From Candidatus Cloacimonadota bacterium (GTDB taxonomy: Bacteria > Cloacimonadota > Cloacimonadia > Cloacimonadales > Cloacimonadaceae), in assembly GCA_012728875.1 (NCBI GenBank), contig JAAYEF010000019.1, positions 1 through 38,045 of the forward strand: a stretch of DNA of 38,045 bases. Direction: 5' to 3'. Below the pieces are notes generated by a model. It saw only the letters and a program-made list of their open reading frames with translations. It did not search any database and was not told the origin of the DNA. Below are positions 7,116 to 16,142 of this stretch, in pieces. How positions within the stretch are numbered: the stretch's first letter is position 1; every line of letters starts with the position of its first letter. Both the position numbers and the translations under genes were made by a program.

Positions 7116-7483
7116 CGAGCTGAAACCGCAATTTCCAAAACCAGTCCAAAATCGGCTCGATTTGAAGTTTTCAGTGATACAAAGACGTCCAAAAACGTCC
7201 AAAAAACCACTTGGACAAGTCTAAAGGCAGTCCTATATATCTCCCCACCACATAAACATTTAGCCCAGTTTGTCCAAGTGATACTTGCTTGAAGGTTTGG
7301 GTGACACTTTATAGCGGCTTTCGTGCACTTTTTCATCTCTGTATTTGGTTCATTCTGCGCGCTGGACTGGCTGATAAGCCTGTGTAAAATAAAGTGATTG
7401 ATCTGCAGGAAGGGATAGCCCCTGTCATTTTGCCTTGACCCCAAAACATGGGATCATAAAATGACCTGATAAGGATGAAAGCA
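7116..7483. other. Presumed phage-end region with transposase-site-like repeats
   Basis: No gene is seen in these 368 bases. A direct copy of CCACTTGGACA is at 7207-7217 and an inverted one (TGTCCAAGTGA) at 7271-7281. Just before them is a tandem ACGTCCAAAA (about 7184-7203) that shares the GTCCAA core. In Mu the terminal transposase sites lie between the repressor gene and host DNA, so these are candidate end sites L1-L3. Nothing in the sequence marks the exact border. An 8-bp inverted repeat (GTCATTTT/AAAATGAC, 7424-7431 and 7458-7465) sits just upstream of the next gene. Confidence 0.5.
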
Positions 7484-7741
7484 ATGAAAACGGGAAAGAT
7501 CATCGACATCGAATGCCGCTGTGGCACAATGCTGTTCCGCTATTTCAAGGCGGGCAAAGGCAGGCTGATAAAGTGTATGATCAACAGATTGACTGAGGAT
7601 TTTGTAGGCTTGAAAGGAGCGGCAACTTTTTCAAGGCCGCTTTGCCCCGGCTGTGGGCGCGAGCTGGGAATCATCATGATGATCCATGGCCAGCCCGCGC
7701 TGAAGCTGAATCAGGGCACGATCAAAAGTATCAGGATCTAA
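7484..7741 (+). CDS. Small zinc-ribbon-like protein
   Basis: An 85-residue protein with two Cys pairs (ECRCG near residue 8, LCPGCG near residue 60) plus a further Cys in KGRLIKC. The conserved-looking 'FKAGKGRLIKC' stretch is known to me from small uncharacterised zinc-ribbon proteins of bacteria and archaea; Mu Com is another small Cys-pair protein, but the match is not close. The start at 7484 is preferred over 7475 because AAGGA lies 8 nt upstream. It stands alone and convergent to the glycan genes, outside the presumed phage. The function is unknown. Confidence 0.6.
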   Translation: MKTGKIIDIECRCGTMLFRYFKAGKGRLIKCMINRLTEDFVGLKGAATFSRPLCPGCGRELGIIMMIHGQPALKLNQGTIKSIRI

Positions 7742-7747
7742 AAGAAA

Positions 7748-8779
7748 TTACAGGGGTAGGGAGACTCTCTTGCCGGTTTTGGCAGACCGGTAGATGGCTT
7801 GGATGATTTCCACGGATTTACGGCCATCGCGTCCGTCGGTGAAAATGCGGCCATTATTCAGTAAAACATCCACCACATTGCGATAGTAGGGGTTGTGTCC
7901 AAACCCATAAACATTTGGAGGCTGGTAGTTTGCCTCCTGGGCAATGCGGTCGTCATCATCGTAGTCTTCAAATTCCCACTTTTCAATCTTGTTCACGGCT
8001 ACCCCGCCCACTTTCACGGTGCCTTTTTCACCGATGATGGTGATGGAGCCTTCAAAGTTTTTGGGATACGTGAGCATGGTCACGTTCAGGGTGCAGATGG
8101 CTCCGCTGCGGAAATGAAGGATGGCGCAGCCGGAATCTTCGGCTTCAATCTTGCGCGCCATGGTGGAGGTATATGCCATCACACTTTCCACGTTTCCCAG
8201 CAGCCAATAGAGCGCGTCAACATAGTGGCTGGCCTGGTTCATGAAGGCGCCGCCATCAAATTCCCAGGTTCCGCGCCATTTTTCTGCATCGTAGTAGTTT
8301 TGCGGACGCTGCCAGAAAACGTTTGATTGCGCCAGAAAGATGCGACCAAAACGGTTTTTGTCCATGGCGTTTTTCAGCAGTTGCATGGTGCTGTTGAGCC
8401 GGTTCTGTTTTACCACAAAGAGCTTGACCTTGTTGGCATCGCAGGCTTTGATCAGTTCGTCTGCACTTTCGATGCTGATGCCCATAGGCTTTTCCGTGAT
8501 CACATTCATTTTGTGATTTGCCACGTCGATGCCCAAGGCAGGGTGCAATCCGCTGGGAGTGCAGATGGTCACTGCATCCAGCTTTTCCTGTTTCAGCATT
8601 TCAAGGTGGTCTGTGTACCAGTTTTTGATGCCATAAGTCTCAGCCGCCAAGCGGGCTTTGTCTTCCAAAATGTCCGCACAGGCAACGAATTCCGCTTCGG
8701 GAATTTGCGAAACCGCTTCAAAATGGTTTTTGGAAATACGCCCGCATCCGATCAATCCAAATTTTATCTTTTTGCTCAT
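7748..8779 (-). CDS. Gfo/Idh/MocA sugar dehydrogenase, WlbA/WbpB-like
   Basis: A 343-residue NAD(P)-dependent oxidoreductase. The N-terminal Rossmann motif is FGLIGCGRISKNH. EKPMG (about residue 95) carries the family's catalytic Lys. The VVKQNRLN segment and KWRGTWEFDGGAFMNQASHYVD are typical of the WlbA/WbpB branch, which oxidises UDP-GlcNAc uronic acid at C3 for 2,3-diamino-uronic sugars. The substrate here is an inference from these motifs and from the glycan neighbours; no aminotransferase or acetyltransferase partner is in view. It overlaps the upstream epimerase by 4 nt (ATGA), and GGAG lies 7 nt upstream of its ATG. Confidence 0.8.
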   Translation of the reverse strand: MSKKIKFGLIGCGRISKNHFEAVSQIPEAEFVACADILEDKARLAAETYGIKNWYTDHLEMLKQEKLDAVTICTPSGLHPALGIDVANHKMNVITEKPMGISIESADELIKACDANKVKLFVVKQNRLNSTMQLLKNAMDKNRFGRIFLAQSNVFWQRPQNYYDAEKWRGTWEFDGGAFMNQASHYVDALYWLLGNVESVMAYTSTMARKIEAEDSGCAILHFRSGAICTLNVTMLTYPKNFEGSITIIGEKGTVKVGGVAVNKIEKWEFEDYDDDDRIAQEANYQPPNVYGFGHNPYYRNVVDVLLNNGRIFTDGRDGRKSVEIIQAIYRSAKTGKRVSLPL

Positions 8780-9789
8780 TTAGAGGCTCCTTTTTCAATT
8801 TTGTGGTGCTCCAGATACCAGGTGCACATTTCTGCAATGCTTTCTGCGATGCTTTTCTTTTGCACGAAGCCGGCTTCTCGGATTTTTGAGGCGCGAAAAT
8901 CCGTGGCAGTGGAGAGTTTGCGCATTCTATCGCTATTCACGGGAAGGTCCAAACCCAGCAAAGCTCCGGGAATGTCGAAAATCCGACCAATTCCAACCGC
9001 CACCGGCTGGGGGATTTTCAAGCGCGGCATCTTGAATCCGGGCTGGGAAGCGATCAGTTCCATCAGCTCACGCAGGCTGAGATAGGGCTCGTCCACACAG
9101 TTGAAATGCTGAAAACCGGGTTTCAACAGGTCGAGTGAAAACGTGATCATATCGGCTATCGTATCCAGGGAAACCACACTTTTCACGTGATCTCCTTTTC
9201 CAACCATGGCGATGGGCCGGCGGTGCATGGTATCCATCAATTTATACATATTGGCAAAGTTGTGAGGTCCGTAGATGACGGTGGGGCGCAGGACGACAAG
9301 TTCCCGCTCCGGGTCTTTTTCCTGCCAGCGGATGCAGAGCTCTTCTCCAGCCAATTTTGATTCACCATAGGGGTTGTCTGGTGCGTAGGGTGCAGTTTCA
9401 TCCGCAGGTCCTTTGGGATGACCAAAAACTGAGACGGTACTCAGATAGATGATCTTTTTAATCTTATTTTTTTCTGCGAATTCCAGCAGGGTGCGGGTTC
9501 CATATTTATTGTGATCAAAATATTCACCGCGTTTGATGCCGAAATCGTGCTTTGCCGCGGCAGAGTGGAGGATAAGGCCAAGCTCTGCATTGTTTTCCAG
9601 TTCAAATGAACCGCGCACGCTTTCGAGGTCTCTGATCTTGCGGATATCGCCAATCAGGGTTTTGGGGTGGGCTTGCGTGTTGCAATCCGGGCTGATGTCG
9701 ATTCCCACAACGTTATGACCGGCTTGGTCGAGATTCCACATCATTCTGCTGCCAACAAATCCATTGCTGCCTGTTATAAAAATATTCAT
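8776..9789 (-). CDS. NAD-dependent nucleotide-sugar epimerase/dehydratase (SDR)
   Basis: A 337-residue extended short-chain dehydrogenase. It has the Rossmann motif TGSNGFVGSRM at the N-terminus, an acidic NAD-binding D after strand 2 (VVGIDIS), HSAA in the NNAG position, STVSVFG with the catalytic Ser/Thr, and YGESKLAGE with the YxxxK pair. The C-terminal substrate domain resembles UDP-hexose 4-epimerases or 4-ketoreductases of O-antigen clusters; the exact sugar cannot be told. It lies between the GT2 and dehydrogenase genes, 15 nt after the former and coupled by ATGA to the latter. Confidence 0.8.
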   Translation of the reverse strand: MNIFITGSNGFVGSRMMWNLDQAGHNVVGIDISPDCNTQAHPKTLIGDIRKIRDLESVRGSFELENNAELGLILHSAAAKHDFGIKRGEYFDHNKYGTRTLLEFAEKNKIKKIIYLSTVSVFGHPKGPADETAPYAPDNPYGESKLAGEELCIRWQEKDPERELVVLRPTVIYGPHNFANMYKLMDTMHRRPIAMVGKGDHVKSVVSLDTIADMITFSLDLLKPGFQHFNCVDEPYLSLRELMELIASQPGFKMPRLKIPQPVAVGIGRIFDIPGALLGLDLPVNSDRMRKLSTATDFRASKIREAGFVQKKSIAESIAEMCTWYLEHHKIEKGASK

Positions 9790-9804
9790 GGTTTTAGGTG
9801 ACTC

Positions 9805-10956
9805 CTAACGCACCGGTTGCCAAGTGTTTATCCTGGTTCGTGCCAGATAACGGAAAAAAGCCGCCATCGAAGACCAGATCATCGCCACAAGATAGGCTGG
9901 AACGGTTGAAAGTGGCAAACGCCGTTCTTTTATCTGCAAAAGCAGGCCCAAGATACCGTAGCCGTAAATTGCGACCTGAAGGAAAAATATGATCTTATAA
10001 AACATGTTATTCATCAAAAATAGGGAGGCAACAAATCCTGTCAACACAAAAACGAAGAAAAGCCAGCGCAGCAGTTTGTGGGAAATGAGTTGAATGCAGA
10101 CAAACGGATGCCGAAAGGGATTGAGCAACACGGGGTTGCGTTCCAAAACATACCATTCCCGCGTGACGATGCGGATCTTGCGCGACATTTCCTGTCCTGC
10201 ATGCTCTGTTTCTTCTTCAAACACGTTTGCACGGGGCTCATAGGCGGTTTTCCAGCCATTTTTCAAAACGGTGAGCACACGTTCAAAATCATCCACGGAT
10301 TGAGGGTCAACCTTTTCAAAAAGGTCTTTTCGAATCAGAAAAATACTCCCATTGGCGCCGATGATGCCACCCAGGTCACTTTCCCAGTGTTTTATTTTTG
10401 ATTCATAGCGCCAATATAAGCCCTCCCCGGATTTTTGACCTTCACCAGCCATGAAGTGCAACTCTCCTGAAACCAAGCCCAAACGTGGATTGGACAGCAT
10501 TTTTTCCATGAGAAGTTTCAAGGCGTCGGGGGCAAATATCGAGTTTGCGTCTGTGGAGAGCACAAAATCCGAGTCCAGTTCAGACCTTGCCAGGTTCAAA
10601 GCGCTCGGTTTGCCGCGACGGGGTTTTTGGATCAAAAGTTCTACATTTTGACCAGAGAACGACTGCACAATTTCATTGGTCCGATCGCTGGAATCGTCTG
10701 AGATCACAATCATTTTCACTTTGTCTTTTGGATAATCCAGCTTCAAAAAGGATTCTATCTTGGCACCGATGGCTTCTTCTTCATTGTATGCCGGGCAGAG
10801 TACTGTCACAGAGGGAAAATGCTGTTGCGGTTCGTTGGTTCGCTGCTTTTTCCTGGGTTTGAGTAGATTGGCTAAGAATAGGATAAGAGGATAGCCAAGC
10901 AGATGGTAGGCAAGCAGACCAAAGGACAGCCAGAAAAAGATAATGACGAGATTCAT
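9805..10956 (-). CDS. Membrane glycosyltransferase family 2
   Basis: A 383-residue GT2 enzyme. An N-terminal membrane helix (about residues 3-30) precedes the GT-A domain: VTVLCPAYNEEEAIG, then VISDDSSDRT for nucleotide binding, STDAN as the metal-binding DxD-like motif (about residue 137), and VDDFERVLTVL for the acceptor side. Two or three hydrophobic helices follow near 290-370. The RxxW-type element (TREWYV) recalls processive synthases with a QxxRW motif but is imperfect. It is probably an inner-membrane transferase that adds sugars to a lipid-linked glycan. GGAG lies 7 nt before the ATG. It is first of a leftward three-gene unit with the epimerase and dehydrogenase. Confidence 0.85.
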   Translation of the reverse strand: MNLVIIFFWLSFGLLAYHLLGYPLILFLANLLKPRKKQRTNEPQQHFPSVTVLCPAYNEEEAIGAKIESFLKLDYPKDKVKMIVISDDSSDRTNEIVQSFSGQNVELLIQKPRRGKPSALNLARSELDSDFVLSTDANSIFAPDALKLLMEKMLSNPRLGLVSGELHFMAGEGQKSGEGLYWRYESKIKHWESDLGGIIGANGSIFLIRKDLFEKVDPQSVDDFERVLTVLKNGWKTAYEPRANVFEEETEHAGQEMSRKIRIVTREWYVLERNPVLLNPFRHPFVCIQLISHKLLRWLFFVFVLTGFVASLFLMNNMFYKIIFFLQVAIYGYGILGLLLQIKERRLPLSTVPAYLVAMIWSSMAAFFRYLARTRINTWQPVR

Positions 10957-11317
10957 GTTATGACTCCCGATTCTTTAATCTGCGCTGTAATACACGAAAA
11001 AACAGCATTTCCTTGATTAAATGAAGCAAGTTCGATGCTATCAACTTTGCGGCTTCTGCCTTGCATAAAAATCCTTTTTCCTTCAATGTTTTAGTATGAT
11101 GATGCCTAGCCTGACTTTTAACAGCTTGAATCTGTCAAGAAAATTCACGTGGATACGGTCTTTCATTGAAAACCAGAGTTTATTCGGGTTAGCAAGGAAA
11201 GTTTGGCTTGACAAGGCTCTGCTTTTTGAAATTTTGATTTTTCCATTTGGAGTTCAGACGGCTGTCTCATGCAGACAAATGCCAAACGATGGAATAATAT
11301 AAAGTTATGGATGTTGG
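10957..11317. other. Divergent intergenic region between GT2 and flippase genes
   Basis: These 361 AT-rich bases separate the two divergent halves of the glycan locus, so they should carry promoters in both directions. I see TTGACA at 11208-11213 without a good -10 at normal spacing, and TAATAT near 11294. No repeat, RNA gene or convincing coding frame is visible. Confidence 0.4.
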
Positions 11318-12643
11318 ATGTCCCGGATCGACCTGAAAAAGAATATCGCTGTCACAGGCGCTTTTCGCATTATCATATTGGTGCTATCTTTTTGCATCAG
11401 TTGGCTTTCCGCCCGCTATTTGGGTGTGGAGGGAAAGGGGCGTCTCAGCTATTTGATGACCGTTGGCGGGTTCATTTGGACAGTTTTGGGAATGGGTTTG
11501 AACCACAGTTATCCATATCTGATCAGGAAAAACCCTGAGAAGCGTGGGGACCTCTTTGCCTGGACTTTGCTGCAGTTTTTTGTGGAGACCTTGGTTTTTC
11601 TGGTAGCAGGTTTGGTTTTCATCGAGTTTTGGAGCAAGGCTCTGAGTTTCGATTTCAGTCCTTTATACATGGCATTGTTTGTGGGCTATCTCACTTTCAC
11701 AAAAGCCTTTATGCAAATGCAGGCCTTCTACATCGGGGTGGATAAAATCCTCGAGGGTTCCATATCGCAACTGATCAACACAGCATCCTGTCTGTTATTG
11801 CTTTCTGCGGGTTTTTTCCTGCTCCCAAGCGGTGACCGTTTGGGATATTATCTTGGATTCACTGTCATCGGTTTGGCTGTGGGTTTGGCTTATTTAAGCT
11901 TTGGACATAAAGAGCACATAAGTGTTTCAAAAATAGACTATTCATTCATCAAATATTCATATGGTTTTGGCTTCAGGGCTTTCATTTCCATGTTTTTGAT
12001 CTCACTTTTGTTGAGGGCAGACATCGTGATTGTGAAACGCCTTTTGGATTACGAACAGGTGGGAATATATTCAATTGCAGCACATGTGGTGGACATGCTT
12101 CAGATCGCGTCAAATCTGGTTGGCAGCCTGCTTTTGGCAAAGTTGTCCGACACTGCCGAAGAAACCGAAAAATGGCTGCTGATGAAAAAGATGCTGATGG
12201 TTTTCTTTCTGTTTCTTGTGGTGGGGAACCTGGCATTCATTCTGCTGGGCAAAAGCGTTTTGGGCATCTTCTTTGGCATAGATTTTGTGCCCTCCTACGC
12301 TGTTTATTTGTGGCTGATACCTGCCAGTTTTGGGCTCAGTTTTGGCTCACTTTTCAACAACTATCTGAACAGCAAGGGTTTCCCCGTGGCCACCATAGTT
12401 ATTGCAGGCCTGGCATTGCTGCTCAATATCGGCTTGAACTATATGCTGATCCCGCTTTGGGGCGTCAATGGAGCAGCGTTTGCCACTTCGGTTGCCTACC
12501 TGTTGTGGTTTGTCATCATTGTGGCGTATGAACAAAAAGTGAGCTCAGGAAAGCTTTTGCCACACCTTATCCCCAAGCGCGAGGATTGGCGTGAACTCTA
12601 TCTTTCCGCCCTTGAATTGGTTGCAGCCAGATCAAAAAGGTGA
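11318..12643 (+). CDS. Wzx-like polysaccharide flippase (MOP superfamily)
   Basis: A 441-residue integral membrane protein with about 12 hydrophobic segments spread over the whole length, starting with VTGAFRIIILVLSFCISWLSARYLG. This is the size and layout of Wzx/RfbX flippases, which carry undecaprenyl-linked glycan units across the inner membrane. The 'R-L-G-x-E-x-x-G' pattern is seen here as ARYLGVEGKGRLSY. No good Shine-Dalgarno precedes the ATG at 11318, so the start is less certain. Its stop overlaps the GTG start of the next gene. No Wzy polymerase is seen in the window. Confidence 0.82.
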   Translation: MSRIDLKKNIAVTGAFRIIILVLSFCISWLSARYLGVEGKGRLSYLMTVGGFIWTVLGMGLNHSYPYLIRKNPEKRGDLFAWTLLQFFVETLVFLVAGLVFIEFWSKALSFDFSPLYMALFVGYLTFTKAFMQMQAFYIGVDKILEGSISQLINTASCLLLLSAGFFLLPSGDRLGYYLGFTVIGLAVGLAYLSFGHKEHISVSKIDYSFIKYSYGFGFRAFISMFLISLLLRADIVIVKRLLDYEQVGIYSIAAHVVDMLQIASNLVGSLLLAKLSDTAEETEKWLLMKKMLMVFFLFLVVGNLAFILLGKSVLGIFFGIDFVPSYAVYLWLIPASFGLSFGSLFNNYLNSKGFPVATIVIAGLALLLNIGLNYMLIPLWGVNGAAFATSVAYLLWFVIIVAYEQKVSSGKLLPHLIPKREDWRELYLSALELVAARSKR

Positions 12644-13713
12644 TAAGTGAAATGACTAAGGCAGATAACCTCCACAAAAGCATTCTGATCGTTCACACCT
12701 GGGGCATCGGCGATATGATCCTGCTCACACCTGCATTGCGGGCTGCCAGGAAACTGCACCCCGAGCTGAAAATCACTCTGCTTGTTTTTCCTCATGCAGC
12801 GGCGCTTCCAGTAAAAAACGCCGATTATGTGGATGAGATTTTGTATGGCGGCTGGAAACCGCTGGAACTGCTTGCCAGCATCAGGAAACTGCGTCGGCAA
12901 GGATTCCATGCGGTCTTCTTTACGACTGGGGTGACAGCTTGGAAATCATGGCTTTTCATGCAGTTTATTAAGGCAAAACATAAGATAGGCGAATACAACA
13001 AACTGAAATATCCGGGGTTAACAGATTATATCCAGCACGACCTCAAAAAATGCAGAGTGCATGCAAACTATGAACTTCTGAGAGCCGCAGTCGATCTGCC
13101 GGACTGGGAAGCAGCTCTGCAAAAGAGGGGAGAGCTGAACTTGGCGACCCATTTTTCGCTGTCTGAAGCAAACCGCGAATGGGCTGACAACTACATTGAA
13201 GCCCAGGCACTTGGAAAGAAGCCCATCCTGGCGATTCATCCCGGCAGCATGGCACGCAACCGCTTCCGTCGCTGGCCTGTAACATACTTCGCCACTCTGA
13301 TCGAGTTCATCAAGCAGGATTTTGACCTGAATTTCGTGGTTATTGCCGGACCCGACGAAGAGGAGGAAGGGCGCTATCTTTCCAAAATTGAGGGGGTTCA
13401 GGTCTTGGAGCGCACCTCGCTGGGAAATGTGGCGGCATTCATTTCCCGCTGTCAGGCTTTTGTGAACACAGATTCCGGTTTGGGGCACATTGCTTCCTGC
13501 TTCCAGATTCCTTCGCTCACCATTTTCGGTCCCGGCGACGAAAGGCAAACCGCACCCTTTTCTCCAAAAAGCCGGGTGGTTCGCCTGCCAATGGATTGCG
13601 CTCCCTGCGTAAGGCACAAAACGCGCGAATGCAACTTGGAGTGCCTGGTGGGGTTAAGCCCACAAACAGTTTATGATTCTTTGAAACCGATCTTGGAAGG
13701 GTGTTTGCAGTAA
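12640..13713 (+). CDS. Glycosyltransferase family 9 (heptosyltransferase-like)
   Basis: A 357-residue GT9 enzyme. Signature parts are VHTWGIGDMILLTPALRAAR at the N-terminus, HPGS with RRWPVTYFATL in the middle (about 200-220), and NTDSGLGHIAS plus FGPGDERQTAPF near 280-310 for sugar-nucleotide binding. The family transfers ADP-heptose or related sugars onto LPS core or glycans. Start: GTG at 12640 overlaps the flippase stop (GTGA); ATG at 12652 is possible. The C-terminus is Cys-rich (CAPCVRHKTRECNLEC), a feature of many GT9 proteins. Confidence 0.85.
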   Translation: MISEMTKADNLHKSILIVHTWGIGDMILLTPALRAARKLHPELKITLLVFPHAAALPVKNADYVDEILYGGWKPLELLASIRKLRRQGFHAVFFTTGVTAWKSWLFMQFIKAKHKIGEYNKLKYPGLTDYIQHDLKKCRVHANYELLRAAVDLPDWEAALQKRGELNLATHFSLSEANREWADNYIEAQALGKKPILAIHPGSMARNRFRRWPVTYFATLIEFIKQDFDLNFVVIAGPDEEEEGRYLSKIEGVQVLERTSLGNVAAFISRCQAFVNTDSGLGHIASCFQIPSLTIFGPGDERQTAPFSPKSRVVRLPMDCAPCVRHKTRECNLECLVGLSPQTVYDSLKPILEGCLQ

Positions 13714-13734
13714 AAACCGGTCACTTTTGCCGGT
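13711..13734 (-). terminator. Possible weak terminator of the GT4 pair
   Basis: On the minus strand ACCGG and CCGGT (13734-13730 and 13720-13716) can form a 5-bp stem with a 9-nt loop followed by five T residues. It overlaps the stop codon of the leftward GT4 gene and lies between two convergent genes. The stem is short, so this is tentative. Confidence 0.35.
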
Positions 13735-14995
13735 AAAGATCAAGCAGCCTGCGGGTTAAGCTTCTGCGGTTGAATCCTTGAATTGCATCCGGAGCGACAG
13801 AAAACCGTTCAGAGTCATTCAGAAGCTGTTCCAAGGCTTCGGCAATGGCTTTGGCGTCCTTTGCCCAAACATGAATTCCCGCCCCGGTTTCCAGCAAAAG
13901 ATCTTTCATGGCAGAACGTTTTGGCCCCACCGACAAAATCGGCCTTCCAGCGCGCAGGAGTTCAAAGATTTTCCCAGTTAAAGCCATTTCCGACTCCGGG
14001 CTGTCGTCCACCATGATCATATTCGCACCTGCCCCCAAAATATGCTCCAGTGCGGCTTTATGGGGCAGGTAGCCCAAATATGTGTAAAATGGATAGTTAC
14101 CCTCTTCGATGCGAGCCAAAATGTGAGCTGCGATGCTGCCCAGATGGACAAAACGAAAACCGGGAATTTTGCAGGCAGACAGAGCATCCAAAAGCTGCAA
14201 GGGGTCGCCATAGTTGCGATCCATTCTGCCCATGTAAACAAGCGTTGGCTCAGGAAAATGTTTTGGCTGCAGCCCCTGGAAATCATCATCGTCAAAACCG
14301 TTTGTGAGCACTTCCGCTTTTTCAGCCAGCCATCCATATTTCTTCACATAACTATCTCGTATGGAATCGGTTACAAAAACGACGCGATCGCATTTACGCA
14401 GAAATGTCTCGTCCTTTTTTTGGATAGATTTGAACCTGAAGCCATGCACTTTCTGTCCGATCAAGGGTCCAAACTGCCAGGCATCACGGTAGTCCGCCAC
14501 CCAAAAGATTTTGTCTCCAAAGCGTTTTTTCAGCCAAAGGCCTGCCACAAACGAAGAAAACGGATAAGCCGTGATATAGAGATTGCGGATTTTGTGACGT
14601 CTGATGATTTGAGCCGCTTTCAACGCTGCAAAAGGAGTCCAGCCGATTTGTTTGTCGATGGGCCAGATCATGTCATTCAGCAGTTTTGCCACGCTCCAAA
14701 ACGCCCTTGCAAAGGGATTTTTGGGCATGGTATCTTCAAAGCGGGTGCTGGTGATGCGGCTCACGTTGCGGGAGCGGATGCCCAAGCCGCCAACCCTGTG
14801 AATGATGGCCTCGGCGGGAACGTCCTGCAGCAAAGTGTGGTCGGTTTCCTTGCGCACGGGCTTTTGGGGCACCACTGCATGCACTTCCCAGCCCTCACGA
14901 CAGGCATATTTCATGAACTTCAGGGCTCTCTGTACTCCACTGAGTCCGGTGGGCGGAAACTCATTTATAATCATCAGCAACTTATTGTTGCTCAT
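13721..14995 (-). CDS. GT4-type glycosyltransferase
   Basis: A 424-residue GT-B fold glycosyltransferase. The N-terminal half has NEFPPTGLSGVQRALKFM, typical of the acceptor-binding loop. The hinge region reads VLTNGFDDDDF, followed by LVYMGRMDRNYGDPL and, near residue 350, SEMALTGKIFELLRAGRPIL with the EX7E-like nucleotide-sugar site. It is probably a cytoplasmic enzyme building a surface glycan; the sugar is unknown. It begins inside the end of the next upstream GT4 gene (14-nt overlap), so the two are translated together. Confidence 0.82.
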   Translation of the reverse strand: MSNNKLLMIINEFPPTGLSGVQRALKFMKYACREGWEVHAVVPQKPVRKETDHTLLQDVPAEAIIHRVGGLGIRSRNVSRITSTRFEDTMPKNPFARAFWSVAKLLNDMIWPIDKQIGWTPFAALKAAQIIRRHKIRNLYITAYPFSSFVAGLWLKKRFGDKIFWVADYRDAWQFGPLIGQKVHGFRFKSIQKKDETFLRKCDRVVFVTDSIRDSYVKKYGWLAEKAEVLTNGFDDDDFQGLQPKHFPEPTLVYMGRMDRNYGDPLQLLDALSACKIPGFRFVHLGSIAAHILARIEEGNYPFYTYLGYLPHKAALEHILGAGANMIMVDDSPESEMALTGKIFELLRAGRPILSVGPKRSAMKDLLLETGAGIHVWAKDAKAIAEALEQLLNDSERFSVAPDAIQGFNRRSLTRRLLDLYRQK

Positions 14996-16142
14996 ACATT
15001 TTCCTCAATCTGGAAATCAGTTCAGGCAGCATGAATTCCTGTGTCACTTTTTGACGGGCATTGCTTGAAATACGTTCCGCCAACTCTTTGTCCTGCAAGA
15101 TGATGCGAATTTTTTCCGTTAAATCGTCAAGGTTCTGCGGCTGGGCAAAAAGAGCCTCGGTTCCTTCCTCAAAAAGACCGTGAATTCCCTGCCCAACACT
15201 ACCCACGACGGGGATTCCGGCATACATTGCCTCCAGATACACAATGCCGAAAGTCTCACTGTAGCTGGGCAGCACAAAGAGATCGAAATATCGGTACAGA
15301 TTGCGCAGCAGCCTATTTTCCAAGCCGCCAGCCAGTGTGATGCTCTTTTCCAATCCAAGCCTCTTGATCCTAGCTTCCAAATCGCGTTTTTCATCCCCAT
15401 TTCCAAAGATGAAAAGCTGGATTTTATGACCTTCAGCCTCGAGTTTTGCCACGGCATCAATCAAATGACGAAACCCTTTTTCCGGGGTCAGATTTCCTAC
15501 GGAGATGATCTTGTAACTCTCTGTCTCCAATTGCTTTGTGATGTGTTCAAGTTCGCTGTCATCGCAGGGAGGCGTGGGCCCGATGGCATTCCCCAAAACG
15601 CTGGTTTTATCCTTTGGCAGAAAGGGATACAGCCATTTTTGCAATCTGCCGTTCACGGTGAAAACATGATCCCAGCCTGAAAGTGCCTTACGTAAGGTGC
15701 TACGATAAAAAGCTTTAAGCCGGTTCCCTTGCAGACGTTGGGGATGGGTGCGGATATTGTGCAAAATGAGGTATTTGGGAATGCGGACCCGATCCAGCCA
15801 GGTTTTCAGCCAGAAAAGCTCCGGAACGTGCCGGAAATCATGAACTTGGATCAGATCCGGTTTCCAGCGCGCAAAAGCTTGTTTCGCAGCCGGCAACACA
15901 AAGGGCGGAAAAGTTAAAAAAGCCGAGAGAAAAGGATTTTTGAGCGCGGGATAGGTGATGTGGCAGACTTCCACTCCATCCTGAGTATAAGCTTCCTTTT
16001 TATAGTGAGACCCGATCGCATAAGCCAACACTTTTACTTCGTAGTGTTTTGCCAATTCCTGCACCTGATTGAACACAAAGATGCCCGTCAGGCTGTTTTG
16101 CCTGCTGGGGTAGAGGTCACTGATCAGCATGATTTTTTTCAT
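14982..16142 (-). CDS. Glycosyltransferase family 4
   Basis: A 386-residue GT4 enzyme. DLYPSRQNSLTGIFVFNQVQELAK forms the N-terminal glycine loop, SVGNLTPEKGFRHLIDAV opens the nucleotide-binding half, and LPSYSETFGIVYLEAMYAGIPVVGS contains the EX7E motif (SETFGIVYLE). This is the pattern of retaining, GDP/UDP-sugar dependent transferases. I place the start at the ATG at 16142 (MKKIMLISDLYP), which has GAGAG upstream; an ATG four codons earlier and a far upstream one at 16256 lack ribosome sites. It is co-oriented with and overlapping the second GT4 gene. Confidence 0.85.
   Translation of the reverse strand: MKKIMLISDLYPSRQNSLTGIFVFNQVQELAKHYEVKVLAYAIGSHYKKEAYTQDGVEVCHITYPALKNPFLSAFLTFPPFVLPAAKQAFARWKPDLIQVHDFRHVPELFWLKTWLDRVRIPKYLILHNIRTHPQRLQGNRLKAFYRSTLRKALSGWDHVFTVNGRLQKWLYPFLPKDKTSVLGNAIGPTPPCDDSELEHITKQLETESYKIISVGNLTPEKGFRHLIDAVAKLEAEGHKIQLFIFGNGDEKRDLEARIKRLGLEKSITLAGGLENRLLRNLYRYFDLFVLPSYSETFGIVYLEAMYAGIPVVGSVGQGIHGLFEEGTEALFAQPQNLDDLTEKIRIILQDKELAERISSNARQKVTQEFMLPELISRLRKMYEQQ

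Larger units (their letters stand above)
1..7300. mobile_element. Mu-like transposable prophage, early and control region (partial)
   Basis: The block contains, in Mu order, a repressor, a divergent early operon with an operator-proximal HTH gene, a MuA-type DDE transposase, a MuB-type ATPase, GemA/DUF1018 and DUF3164, then a small terminase-like gene. Structural genes would lie left of the window. The phage end next to the repressor lies somewhere between about 7282 and 7483, since host-like genes start at 7484. The exact end and the target-site duplication cannot be fixed without the other end. The sequence supports a Mu-like element strongly; whether it is an intact phage or only a transposon cannot be seen here. 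Confidence 0.85.

Noticed and set aside
7424..7465. 8-bp inverted repeat GTCATTTT/AAAATGAC as phage end or terminator
   Set aside because: Short, 26-nt spaced, no T-run, and not linked to the CCACTTGGACA sites; kept only as a note.
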